DNA of 64,000 nucleotides from Emergomyces orientalis (lineage: Eukaryota; Ascomycota; Eurotiomycetes; Onygenales; Ajellomycetaceae): assembly GCA_002110485.1 (NCBI GenBank), contig MOWL01000004.1, positions 1 to 64,000 on the forward strand, given 5' to 3'. This document shows, piece by piece, positions 30,909-42,251 of the stretch. Both the position numbers and the translations under genes were made by a program. How positions within the stretch are numbered: position 1 is the first letter of the stretch; every line of letters starts with the position of its first letter. Below the pieces are notes generated by a model. It ran no database searches and was not told where the DNA came from. It saw only the letters and a program-made list of their open reading frames with translations.

Positions 30909-33900
30909 TTATTTGGATTGATTAGTCATGAGATCTGTAATATTTTTCAAACCAATCAATTCAACGAAATCTTCATGTTTTTGGGGTGGAAGGGCCTTGG
31001 TGAATCCGTCGGCGGGCATGGCGGTCGTGGGGACCCATTCAATCATTATATCCCCTTTTTGAACCCGTTCTCAGAGTCAATTGCCATATATATTCACATG
31101 GCAGAGCTTTGATGTAATGGATGGATCTTCTCGTGTAAGAATGCCGACGGTTTGGCGATTATCACATTGAATGCGAATCTTATGGCCTGGGTCGAAATTA
31201 ATGTGCTTGAAGAACCGTTCCCACCAGATTGACTCCTTTCCAGCATGAGATATAGCAATAAGTTCAGCTTCAGTGATAGAGGTTGTTATTACAGTCTGCC
31301 TCATGGACTTCCAATCCACGGCTCCTCCATACAATTTGAATAAATATCCCTGCATAGAATGTTGATTGACATTATCTGCAAAAGATGCATTGCTGGCGAT
31401 CTCTGCCACGTCCGGCTTCATATTCATCTGCATGGCATTATCAATGGATCCTTCATAGAGAATGGTGAGGTTCTTGGTGTCTCTCAAATATGAGATTACC
31501 CGATCGATTTCGGCAGAATGGCGTTCGGACGGATTGGTCATGAATGTGGCGAGTTTACCTACTGCATACATGATATCGGGGCGGGTCATGACTGCGGCAT
31601 ATATGCATGAACCAATGCGGTGTTGATAGTAATGGATCTCCTTCGGGGTAGCGATATCCTTATACGGTTCCAATGGTGTTCCAGATAGGGGTGTATATGC
31701 CTTACAGGCATGTGTGTGGTTATATGTGTGTACAATCTTATCAATATAGGCATCTTGGCATAACCAAAGCTTCTGATTCGGCCGATCTCTAATGATTCAC
31801 ATGTTGAGAAACCATTTGAGATCTCCTATATGACAAATCTTGTACACTCTTTTGAGGTCTGCAATCAGCGTATCTCGTTCCATATGATTGTCCGGTCTTG
31901 AAAGGATGACTATATCATCAACATAAAAGAATATAATCAATCAATCATTGGAGAATAGGCAGCGATCTTCAGGCGTTGCAGTATATCCAAATCCGCGGAG
32001 GGTAGTGGAGAGCTCATTTAGCCATAGTAATGAGGACCTGCGTAGCCTGTAAAGGGCCCGTAAAAGCTTCAAGGTATGAATCTCCTGTTTGAGGTTCCAT
32101 ACCCCCTTCAGTTTCCATCATTCATCTGGTAGTTTCATGTATACTAGCTCATCAATCTCACTGTTTATGAATGCATTGATTCCATCTAATTGTTCGGCAT
32201 CTAGGTCAAATGCTGCAGTGAGGGCTAACAGTATACGAAGATCTCGGGCGGCCAGTGTATGAGCTTTAGTATTGAGATCTGTGGGTGGTTGAAGATCTCC
32301 GCGTACACATATGCAAGCTTTAAACTTCGCAAGATATCCATTGTCATCAAATTTGTATGTGAACACTCATCTCAATGGAATCACAAAGACTTCTTTCTTG
32401 GGTCTGCTAGTTATTTCATATGTATTCAGCAGGGTTATTGTTTCCCATTCCTGTTTTGCAGTGATTGTAAAGTCTTCATTATATGGATGTTTTTCAAGCT
32501 CTCGCCAGTTATTTGGCGGATTTGGCAGCATAGATCGATGGATTTTTGTGGTGATTTTATTTTTATTATTAGCGGAATCAATGGCAGTGGCAGTGGTGAA
32601 TGCAGCATTGATCATATTGTACAGGTGATCTTTGGCTTGTATGACTGCATTATTGTGCGCATTTCGGCGATTTCTGATTCTTCGGCCTCCTGCTATGATA
32701 TTTGATTCGCTAAACTCAGAGCTTATATCGGCTGCTCTGGGTGCCGTGTTTCGGATAGGGGTAGTGCTATCCGTGTGATTATCCGTAGATGTATGCGTAA
32801 TGGCATGAGATTGCGGCGTACTAGCATCTGGTTCAGGTGTGGCCATAGGCGTAGGGAGCAGTTGATTATTCAAATCTGCAAAGATCTGCATGTTTAATAG
32901 ATCTTCATCTCTTTCCTCCCCCCATTTTTCAGGCTGCTGAGCGATTTCATCGGGTCGGAACACATTTATATCCGCAATGCCAACATGCTTCTCATTCATT
33001 TGATTCATTTGATCCAGTGCCTCTGCAACTGAGATATCTGGTTCTGTGATGAATGATATATTCATGAACTCAATTTCTTGAGTTACTCAGTCTTGTAGCT
33101 GCTTCTCAATGTGTGGCTCTTCTGAATTGAATTTCCTGTTCTCATCAAATATGACATCTCTTGTACGGATCACCCGTTCTAGATGGGGAATCCATATCCT
33201 ATATATGTTTGTTGAATCATATCCGACGAGGTATCCGATATGCGCGCGGGGATCAAGCTTTTGCGATCGTACCTGCTTTTCATCCGGAATCTTAGCATAT
33301 GCGCGGCATCTGTAAATCCGAAGATGTGCACAGGAATGCGGTGTGAGCTTCAAATATTCCTCTAAGGCTCGTAGAGGTGATCTCCATTCAAGGAGACGGG
33401 TCGGCGTACGATTCGTCAAGTATACAGCTGCCATGGCTATTTCTGGAAAGAGGGATTGGGGCAGCATGGATTCAATCCGTAGAGTCCTGGCTTTTGTAAT
33501 TAATATGGCACCTGCACGCTCTGCGGCACCATTCTGCTCATGAAGATATTCAGAAGAGTATTCCAACTCTAAACCTTCTTCATCAGCTCAGTTTTTGAAC
33601 TCATCTGCTTCTTTAACTGCTCTTTCATTGTCAATGCGAATGATCTTGGTCTGGCAGTTGAACTGGCGTTTTATCCATGCTATAGCTTTAATGAAAGCTT
33701 TTTGGATTGCGGTCTTTCGGACGGCGGTAATGGCGATATGGAAGCGAAGATAGTCACATACAAAATGGATGAGCCATCGTTCTCCATTATAACATTGAGA
33801 TGGGCCCTGGATAATATCCGCATGCAGGCGCTCGAATGGTATTTGGGATCGTACGTGGGCACGGCGAGATATTTGATTTTTGGCGGCTCCTAGCTGGCAT

Positions 33901-35663
33901 GGTTCGCATAATGGTTTTGTCGCCGATTCCTTCGGAACATCCATGGTGTCTAGGTCGGTGATTTGAACGCCAGTTGCATCAATCACGAGCTTTTTAATGG
34001 CGAGCTTTGAAGGATGACCTAGGCGTCTGTGCCATACATCATTGTCAGCTACGGATATTTTTGGCGCGTACGAAGGGCGGATTCTTGAAGATTTGGTGGA
34101 TTCATTGTTAATGACCATGGGTGCAACGGCCGCATTACTGGCCGCATTGGGGCTTCCATTGATGGTGGCTGCAAAAACACCCTTTTCACCACTTCTATAT
34201 TCGGCGATCAAAAGACCCTCAAACACCTCCAAACGTGCGAACACGCGATCATCCTTTAATTTACACAGTCTAAATGTCTTTCCATCGAAATATATGCCCT
34301 CTATATGATAGCAGGGCTTCCACGCGATGATATTGGTGTGAGCATTCGAAATGTACGCAGCTTTTTTCAGAGTAACTTTGAATTCCTTTCCAGCCTCATT
34401 GACCATATATGTGTATACTGACCCATATCCTTCTACTCGAGTAGTTGAGTCTCCAGTATACACCTCCGTGTACGCCAGTTCAAAGGTTAGGAATCGTGAT
34501 CGATTATTGCATATATGTTGTTCAGCTCCAGTATCAAAAATCCATGAGTCTCGAAGGTATTCGCGTGGGTTATTGGCCGACATTGCCATCTTTTTCATTG
34601 AATGTTCCATGGAACGAAGATCAAGATATGGGGATGGAGATTTGGCTTCATTTGATGCATGTTCTTTCTTCAATACCATGCCTTCAAATGCATTCTCATC
34701 AGCCATATCCTTGTTTACAGATGAAGCTTTTGAAATGGCTGCATTCACTCTCTGCTTCAGATCTTCATTCTTCAAGGCTTTATCCATCTTTAATCTTCGA
34801 TCTGCATTTTCCTTCCATCCTGTGGGTCGTTTTGATGGATTGAGATAATAGCATCTAGACCAGCTATGTTGACTTCCACACAGGCATTCTCCTGCGGGCC
34901 GGCGTCCTGGCGAACGTGCTGCGGATCTTCCATTGAGTGTGGCGAAATTGGTGGCGAGGTAATCATTTTTGAGGACTCCCATTTCTTTATAGCATTCTTT
35001 GAAGTCATTGATCATGCTAACTAAATCAATGGAGTCTTCATCTTGATGTACAGTTTTAGCCCAAGCCTCCGCATATCCTGAATTGATTGATAAATTTGCA
35101 TTGATAAAATCAATCTTCATGTTGAATTGACCGGCGATGTTCGCATCTATCATGTCTGCCTGTATTTGTGACCACTGGTCCAGCCACTTCTCGATTCCTC
35201 GATTTTTCGGCGGCTTGCATAGAGCCAGATATTTCGTACGAACATCATATTGGCGGGTTGATACAGTGGGGGACAGGCGTGCTTTGAGAGCTTTGAGGAT
35301 GTCTTTCACATCTGTATCAGAGCCAGTTGGGCATTGCCGCATCTCATCTGATGATACAGTTCTCCATATCAAGTCACTGATTTTCTCCATTCCTTTTCTC
35401 AATTTTTCATACTCTGCTAATTTTACCTTTCATATAGTCATGTTCATCTCCCATTCAGCCTTGTCCTCCAGCGTACGACCTTCCGGTTCTGGCATCATCG
35501 GCTCCATAAGATCGTCAATACGATCCGGTTTTTTAACATCTACAAAATCTTGGACTTTGGAGAATTTAGTCATCTGCATGATATATGCATACCACAGCTT
35601 CCAGTCTTTTGATGAGGACAGCTGTATGGCTTTTGAGTTGATAATATTGTTCGAATCTGCCAT
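30909..35663 (-). pseudogene. Copia Gag-Pol, one 1,584-codon frame with nine in-frame TGA
   Basis: From ATG 35,663 to TAA 30,909-30,911 there is no frameshift. Nine internal stops are all TGA: 35,430, 33,588, 33,087, 32,367, 32,118, 31,941, 31,797, 31,077 and 31,071. Domains in order: Gag; a knuckle CLCGSQHSWSRC; protease with IFDTGAEQHIC; pre-integrase VWHRRLGHPS; integrase (HADII, RIDNE, EQNGAAERAG); reverse transcriptase with VFTYKFD, LDGINAF and FFYVDDIVIL; RNase H with VDWKSMRQTVI, TEAELIAIS and the terminal PADGFTKALP. Several TGA codons stand at positions usually Trp (before VFTYKFD, before LIIFFYVDD, twice near the end) and at least one at a usual Arg (before IIRDRP). CAA and CAG codons are intact. 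Confidence 0.88.
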
Positions 35664-35682
35664 GACAGCTAGTCGGACGATG

Positions 35683-35778
35683 TAGGTATACGTATACGGG
35701 TAGGTATACGGGTAGTTATACGTAAATAGGTAGATTTACGGGTGGTTTATACGTAAACGGGTAGGTTTACGGGTAAGA
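35683..35778. repeat. Short tandem repeat in the copia leader
   Basis: Degenerate units around GGTAGGTATACG / GGTAGATTTACG fill the region between primer site and gag start codon. Confidence 0.6.
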
Positions 35779-35811
35779 ATTGAATATATCGTGGGCGTTG
35801 TTCAGAACGTC

Positions 35812-35825
35812 TCCGGGCTCATAAC
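35812..35825 (-). other. Copia primer-binding site, half-tRNA (initiator Met) type
   Basis: GTTATGAGCCCGG lies directly after the 5' LTR. It is complementary to an anticodon arm of the form CCGGGCUCAUAAC, i.e. the CAU loop of initiator tRNA-Met. Copia-type elements are known to prime from such an internal tRNA cut rather than from the CCA end. Confidence 0.7.
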
Positions 35826-36034
35826 TATTGGATTTAGTATATCCATTATATTGCCAATAATCATTGCTTCTTCCATTTTTAATAATATATCTAGCTAGCT
35901 ATGGTTTTTTATAGAAAAAGGGCTCGTTCGTAATGTGCGAGCTAATAAGCGAATGGGCGTGGTTCGCCGATTTATGGGCCAGTAATATCATGCCATGGAA
36001 CATCCATATTAGTGATGTTCGGTGAATCCCAACA
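35826..36034 (-). repeat. Copia 5' LTR (209 bp)
   Basis: Starts TGTTGGGATTC on the element's strand, the usual copia LTR beginning in fungi; it touches GCATG at 36,035-36,039. Confidence 0.9.
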
Positions 36035-36189
36035 GCATGTTACATACAATAATCAATAGTCTGTCATATACCAAATGAAATATCCAAATTAGGTGGAAAC
36101 TAGGAGAAAAATAACGATAGTAGATGGAGTGGCGTATTTGGTGGAGATTTGAATGGTTCGATGCATCCATTTGGCGCTTGATTAATAAT

Positions 36190-39100
36190 CAGGTGTTTGA
36201 CAGATTGTTTGTTCAGTATCTCTTTGATCTCTCATTCAAGCTCGTTGTCCTCCCCCATGATGCCTGGCGGCTGCCAGTCAGAGATTGTTTGAGAGGGGAA
36301 TGAATCAGTGACTGCTCAGTGTAAGAGATTCATATGAAAGACATTATAAATATCAGAGAAAGTGTTCAGGCAGTAGTTATGACTGTCTAGAACTTCCAGG
36401 ACTTCATATTTCACATGTCAGTAGTCCAGCATGCAAACTAGATTACCAATCTTATACTGTTTGACAGAGTCTTGTTATACATTGGCTTGATCTTCTTGAT
36501 CTTGTTTGATGCTTGTCATTGATACTTCCGCCCAGTCACGGGCATCTCAGAGCTTTGTTACTATATTATCAGCGACCTCAATGAGGTTGCACAGGTTCAT
36601 TGAGAGTTGTGTGAATTCTTGAAGATCTAGTATTTCCATATTGTAGTCATGCATGAGAAAGAATGAGCTCACACCAGTGAAGACTGTGTTCTGGTCATTG
36701 ATTGTAACTTTCATGTGAAGAAGTAGATCATGCCAGTCATCTTGCAGATAATTACAGAACTTATGAAGATAATTCTTTACTGTCTGTATTATTCATTCTG
36801 AGAAATCATCAGTCTCTGAATAATAGATGATTGATAGACAGCATGTGATCTTCAGTAACTGGCAGATTCTCATTTATAGAGCACTTATAAACTGTTGATC
36901 TCAGTCTGACACAATTGATCTTGGCAGTCCATGCATTCAGTAGAATGAGTTTTGTAGAAAAGCTTCAGCAATCTGTTCTGTATCTATTTTATCACAGAGT
37001 TCTAGTATTACACTCTTGCTTAGATAATCAATAATAATCATGATATTCTTGCATTCTTTGCTCTCAGAAAGGTTCACTGCAAAATTGATGACAACATCTT
37101 GCTATATTCAGTCTGAAATATTGAGTGATTTGAGAAGGTCTTTTCAACAGTTCTTTCATAAGATGACTGATAAACAGTGATTACAGTTTTAAATGAAGTG
37201 TTGAATGCTATTTGAGATCTCAAATCAGTAGAACTCTTGTGATATCATTCAGTATAGCTGTTCACAGTCTGAGTAATTAGATATGTGTGAGTTGTGCATC
37301 TCTTGCATGATTCATGTGTGTAATGTTTCAGACTGTGAGACCCAACATCATTCACAGAATTGAAGAGTGTTATTGTTGTCAATGAAGCATTCAGATATGT
37401 CAGTTCTCATGTGTAGTTCTGGGGGGAATCAGGGTGCCTTTCAGTGTACAGCATCAGTGAGAGCTTGAAGCTGTTTGTCAGCAAGAGCTGACAGACATCA
37501 CAGCTTATCTAGTGATGTTTCAGAAGGTGCTTCAGAGAGTGTCTCAGAAGAGATGTCAGAGACATCAGCAATGTCAGAGATGATTTGAAGTGAGAGTGTT
37601 CTGACTACTGATACACAAATAATTTCATGTGCAGTCTTATCATGATTAATCAGTATTCTCAGGTTCAAGATTCAGTGTTCATGGTTGATTCAGCAGATGT
37701 TCACTGCATTGAACAACATGTCTTGCTCTTGTCAGAAGAGTGCGTCCGCCATGGAGTTCTCTGAGCCGGGGCAGTAGTGTATTGTAAAATGAAAGCAGCT
37801 AAGAAGCTCTGATCAGTGCATCTGATGTTCTGTGAGCTTATGAGTGATTGTGAAGTGTTTGAGATTCTTATAATCAGTTATTATCTTGAACTTCATAACA
37901 CTGTGAAGCTCAGAGTCTCATTCTTCAAGACAGTGAATTATAATGAGAAGTTCTTTGTCATAGATCTCATAGTTACACTCAGCAGGACTGAGTTTCTTGA
38001 ATATGAAGGTACATGATTGTAGAACATCTTTATCATCATATTGCAGTATGGCTCCTCCTGTAATGTAACTGGAGGAGTCAGCTTCCACAATCATGTCACA
38101 GTCAAGATCAAATATCACTAGTAGAGATGCACTGATGAATATCTTTTTCATTTGTACAAAGATGATCTCAGCAGCTGCTGATCAGTGAAAGACTGATTTC
38201 TTCTTGATAAGCTCTGTGAATGATCAGACAATCTCTGAGAAGTTTCATATAAATCACTGATAGAAGTTGACAAATTCAATGAAGCTGTATACACTCTTCA
38301 CAGTGCATGGGACTTTTCATTCAAGAATAGCAGAGATCTTTTCAGAATTCATCTGAATGCTCTTACCTGCTTTCATGATGAAGCTCAGGTATTTTGTAGT
38401 CTTAACTTTGAAATCACATTTGTCTATGTCTATCAGCAGGCTGGCTTCATGAAGCTGCTGTAACATCTTCTGAACATGTTCTTGATGCTCTTTTCAGAAG
38501 CCATCAGTGAAGATAAGAATGTCATTCAGATACATGAACATGAACTCATCAAGGAAATCTTGCAGTGTTTAATTGATATATTTCTGAAAGATGCTAGGGG
38601 TGTTAGCTAGCTCAAACAGTGTGACTACCCACTCAAAGAGACTGTATCAGGTCTGGAAAGTGGTTAGTCATTCATTGCCTTCGGCGATGCGGATCTTATG
38701 AAATGCAGCAACCACATTCAGCTTGATGAATCATTGAATGTGTCTGATGCAAGTGAGTGTCTCATTGATAAGGGATAGAGAATATCAATCCTTCTTTATG
38801 AGACAGTTCAGCCCTTAATAGTCTACACAAAATTGGAGCCCGCCGCCTGGCTTCTTGGCGAATAGAATAGAAGCTGCAGCAGGAGAATTGCTAACACATA
38901 TGAACTCTTTGTCTAGTAGATCATTGAAAGTCTTGTGAAGGAGAAGAAGTTCATCTCAGAACATACTATAGAGAGACTCTTATGAGAGTTCAGAAGTCTT
39001 GTCATCTTGCTTCTCTAGTTCAATTGTATGATCTACTTCAGACTCTTGTAGAGAAGATAGGTTCTCAATGACATCATCTTTTCAGAAGACATCTAGGTAT
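36190..39100 (-). pseudogene. Gypsy reverse transcriptase, RNase H, integrase and chromodomain start, broken
   Basis: The RT active site reads YLND near 38,521-38,535 instead of YLDD, so the catalytic Asp is lost. RNase H is recognisable in the open frame 38,151-37,918 (VEADSSSYITGGAILQY, CNYEIYDKELLIII). Integrase pieces follow around 37,100-36,700 (SIVSD, QQFIS). The beginning of a chromodomain (EIKEILNKQ) ends near 36,190. The continuation of the chromodomain is on the other side of the copia element (30,380-30,245). Confidence 0.72.
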
Positions 39101-39444
39101 TCATGATATTGGCGCGGGAGCTTTGCGCGGGGATCAGTGTGTTTAGTGATGATGAGTTTGTCAAGCGCTTTCTTAATGTCAGTCAAGCTGACTGAGTAAA
39201 TTGCCATGCAGTTTCACTGCATGCAGTTCTGTCAGAAGTTCTTTTGAAGCAGTTCATAAGCATTCACAGAGATCTGCTTGAGATTCATGATACTATGAAT
39301 ATCATTCTTGTGTACATGATCTTCATTAGAGAAGATGAGTGTTCTCTTTCAGATGTTCAAGAGAATGCTCTGTTCAGCTAATCAAGAGATTTCTAGCATG
39401 AGATTATAATCTAGATTCTCTATCTCATATGCATAAGTGTTCTC

Positions 39445-40950
39445 TCATTGGTGCCCACCGACATCTATATCTAATTTCACCATATAACAGGTGTAAGCAT
39501 CTTTCGGGCCGTCGAATCCAGTGAGGAGTCGGGGCTTGGGTAAAGAGATATGCTGAAGGTTACAGTGTTTTATAATTGAAGATTTGATCATTGCATAATG
39601 ACATAGACTGCTGTCTACCATGGCATTCATATTGTACATGCTATCTATCACAGTAGATACAAGAATCATGTTCATTGTCATTTTTTCTTCAAATTGTTGT
39701 TGTTCAATCTTCTCTAGCTTCTGTTGATGAGTTTTTGCAGAAGCTAGTCTTTTCTCTGTCTTGAAGCTTTCATTGAGACACTCTCTTCATTGTCATTCAA
39801 ATTCTCTTTCACTATGATGTGATTGATGTGGACTCTCTTCTTCTCACAAGATGGAACATGGTCAGAACAGCAGTTGACAGCAATGTGGCCTGTACACTCG
39901 CAATTGATGCAGACTCTGTGTTGTTGTTGATCAGCCGCCTCTTCAGCTGTCAGTCCAGGGACTCGGAAGCCCGGTCGGGCAGCAGAGACTCTAGCTTGAG
40001 CATAGGTGTTTGAGTCCATCCAATCCATTGCATCTGTGTTGTTCCTGGTCGCCGGCATGTTGGCACCTGAAGTATAACATCTATCATCACCTGTCTGTAT
40101 ACTCTTCAGCTTTGTGAGACAATCATTCAATCTTCATAATTAAATACAGAATGTCTCATAAGTGAAGACTTCTTCAACACTGACAAAAGTCTTCAGCAGT
40201 TCAAATATCAAAGCTTTTTTCAGTATGCTGATTTTCATTTGATTCTCTCAGAGTTGATCTCCTGCTTCTAAGATCTTAGTGTTGAAATCTGGTAAAAAGA
40301 TTGTAAAAGAGGTGTTTCTCTGGCATACATTCTGCAGCCAGTCTAGTGTCTTCTGCTGTGTTGCTGTATCTTTGAACAAGATATCAAGATGTTTGAAGAT
40401 GTTTTTAAGTGTGTAAAGTGATGATTCACAGGTTTCTATTCATGAGTGAAATTTCTGTCTGGTGTGATTCTTCAGTCAGCTGTACACATACTATTCTTAA
40501 TTGATTAAGAAATCAATGACATTTTCATTCATATCTAGCTTTGCAAGCATCTCCAACTTCCATGACGAGTATAAGGTGAGGTCAGAAGTGTCAAAGTACA
40601 TGAAAATGCTTAGACATTCTTTTGATGATTGTGCTGTGCTAGACTTTGTTGACATCTCTACAGATTCTGCTGACAGAGATGTTGTGGCTTCCACGGCAGA
40701 GATCTGACTTGTCAGTTGTCACTGAATCTCTTCATATTGACATTGCTGGTTCATGTGCATGTCAGTGATCTGCTGCTGCTGCAGTTTCAACATTGTTCAA
40801 AGCCACTGTGGCATCTCATTGGTGTTCACTGTCATTGAGGGTTCACCAATATTATTCATGATGACTGACAATATTGTGTCTTGAAATTCTTTGCTGGAGA
40901 ATTCTTCAGGTTCAGAGAAGTATTTGTATGAAAACTTCATATATCTGAAA
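39445..40950 (-). pseudogene. Gypsy gag and protease remnant
   Basis: Gag fragments lie in one frame (40,950-39,744) with internal TAA, TAG and TGA codons. A CCHC knuckle, CINCECTGHIAVNC, is at 39,870-39,911. The protease lies in another frame (39,681-39,445), with NAMVDSSLC where retropepsins have DSG; the usual Gly is Ser. The change of frame between gag and pro-pol may reflect the element's normal frameshift or decay. Confidence 0.72.
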
Positions 40951-41155
40951 TATCAGAATTCTCAGATTTTTCACTGATTCATCTCTTTCATGAGATCTAG
41001 TTGCAGAATCAAGATGATTAATGAACAAGCTTCTTCTATCTAGTAGAGATTCAATGACTGCTAGCTAGTTGTCTTCTTTATTTCTTACACATCATTATAT
41101 ATTTGAATAATCAAATAATCATTCCTCATAAGAATACAAATGAACATTTTCTAAG

Positions 41156-41481
41156 TGTAACAGACCTATGTCAAAGAGCTCGGCACTAATATAGGTCTTA
41201 TATAACAAAAAGTAGAAAATATTAAGAAAAAGAAAAGAAAAGAAAAAGCATTTGAATATGAATACACAAGATTCTTTTATGAGTCTGGCAGAGTGAATAA
41301 TCATATTTCCAAAAAGTCTGACTCAGGGATCAGACTTTTTCCAAGCATTTTGATGTGTGATTTTCGGCAGATATCAGCGCGGCGGCCGCATATTGGCGTG
41401 GCCGCTAGGTCGGCGAAAACCATGAAGCTTCCATTGGCATGCGAGCGGAATGGTCTACTAACATGGGCGTAGCCCATCACA
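41156..41481 (-). repeat. Gypsy 5' LTR (326 bp)
   Basis: It has the same length and ends as the partner at 29,916-30,241. The sequence just inside (CTTAGAAAATG on the element's strand) does not begin with TGG, so a primer site for a tRNA 3' end is not visible. Confidence 0.88.
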
Positions 41482-42087
41482 GATATATCAAGAAAATTAA
41501 AATAAGTGATGATTTCAATGATAAAATCACTCATTTTCTTCTTATATAACTTCTTCAGAAAATCAATAATCTTCTTTCAATTCTGCTTCTTTTCAATATT
41601 GATCTTGACCGCGGATCTGTGTTTGTTAAATGAGATAACTGCTATATAATCTGTGATTTTCATCTTCTTACAGTTCAGCTTTATAATATACTCTTCAATC
41701 ATCTTCTTTGCAGTATGTTGAATAGAATATAAGCTGACAGTTGAATCACATGTGAAAACAGTTCAGTATTTAATTTTTAAAGAATTTTTTATCTCATTGA
41801 TAATCACCCGTTCATACAATCTGTATGAGATGTCAGGCTCAGGGGTAGAAATTCACTTGAGTGTAGGGATTCACTTGAGAGTAGAAATTTGTGAATATTG
41901 AGAATCTTCAGACTGAGTCTCTATATTCTCATCATTCATCTCATCCACCTCATCCACCTCATCATTAACCAGAACAGATTGTTTGGGGAGACTGAGGTGC
42001 AGAGTAGAAGTCTTTTTATGCGCCTGTGAGGCAGCAGAACGGCGGGTGTTGCAAGTCATATTGAAAAAGGGGTTGATATACATGAAT

Positions 42088-42251
42088 TTGATGATAAAGG
42101 TATGAAAAACGCGTTAATTTGAATGATTTGAATGTTATTTGAATGATTATAGAAAAACATGGATATTATGGCTATTTTTGTGATGTTTTGTTATAAATAT
42201 TCTAGAGGTGGTTGGGGAAATCCGTTTTCACAAGCAATTCGTCCGCCACAA
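42088..42251 (-). repeat. Right terminal inverted repeat, 164 bp
   Basis: Inverted partner of 27,546-27,709. The ATG of the second gene (42,081-42,083) lies four bases inside it. Confidence 0.88.

Larger units (their letters stand above)
30552..36034 (-). mobile_element. Ty1/copia retrotransposon, structurally complete, TSD GCATG
   Basis: Two 209-bp LTRs (35,826-36,034 as 5', 30,552-30,760 as 3') are identical except for one C/T difference in a CpG. The LTR starts TGTTGGG and ends CCAATA. GCATG flanks the unit at 30,547-30,551 and 36,035-36,039. A primer site GTTATGAGCCCGG follows the 5' LTR directly, and a G-rich tract (GAAGGGGGTA) precedes the 3' LTR. One coding frame of 1,584 codons fills the interior. 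It is inserted in the gypsy element near its chromodomain. Confidence 0.92.
29916..41481 (-). mobile_element. Ty3/gypsy chromovirus-type retrotransposon, complete with both LTRs, carrying a nested copia
   Basis: 326-bp LTRs lie at 41,156-41,481 (5') and 29,916-30,241 (3'), with TG..CA ends. GATAT flanks the whole unit at 29,911-29,915 and 41,482-41,486. On the minus strand the order is gag with zinc knuckle, protease, reverse transcriptase, RNase H, integrase and chromodomain. The pol stop TAA lies directly before the 3' LTR. The LTRs differ at roughly three dozen of 326 positions, all transitions by eye, so the element is old or heavily mutated. Frames are broken by many stops (mostly TGA, some TAA/TAG). 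The copia element splits its chromodomain end. Confidence 0.88.
28866..42083 (-). pseudogene. Second gene of the Tc1/mariner-like element (548 codons), split by the nested gypsy
   Basis: Read on the minus strand, it runs from ATG 42,083 to 41,482, skips the gypsy and one GATAT copy, and resumes at 29,910 down to TAA 28,866-28,868. That is exactly 549 codons in one frame. Eleven internal stops are all TGA (41,871; 41,853; 41,763; 41,577; 29,814; 29,736; 29,655; 29,559; 29,547; 29,493; 29,043). The N-terminus is basic, then acidic (DEVDEVDEMNDE). A Cys-rich motif AKWCCQKMNCHNF...DTC lies mid-protein. An SNPP tandem repeat precedes the C-terminus. I do not know its function. Its mirrored position, starting just inside the right repeat and converging on the transposase, suggests a component of the element rather than a captured host gene. 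Confidence 0.68.
27546..42251. mobile_element. Tc1/mariner-like DNA transposon with two convergent genes, carrying a nested gypsy+copia
   Basis: 164-bp terminal inverted repeats start TTGTGGCGGACG at 27,546 and, inverted, at 42,251. The outermost bases are flanked by TA on both sides (27,544-27,545; 42,252-42,253), the duplication made by this superfamily. Without the nested gypsy and one copy of its 5-bp duplication, the element is 3,135 bp. A transposase gene starts two bases inside the left repeat; a second gene starts a few bases inside the right repeat, and the two run toward each other. Both are damaged. The inverted repeats differ at about seven of 164 positions, all transitions. Confidence 0.88.

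Noticed and set aside
30909..35663. A changed nuclear code with TGA = Trp
   Set aside because: The asparaginase, reductase, pseudokinase, both aminotransferases, the LCCL protein and the Zn2Cys6 protein all end at TGA where the family is expected to end, and use TGG for Trp.
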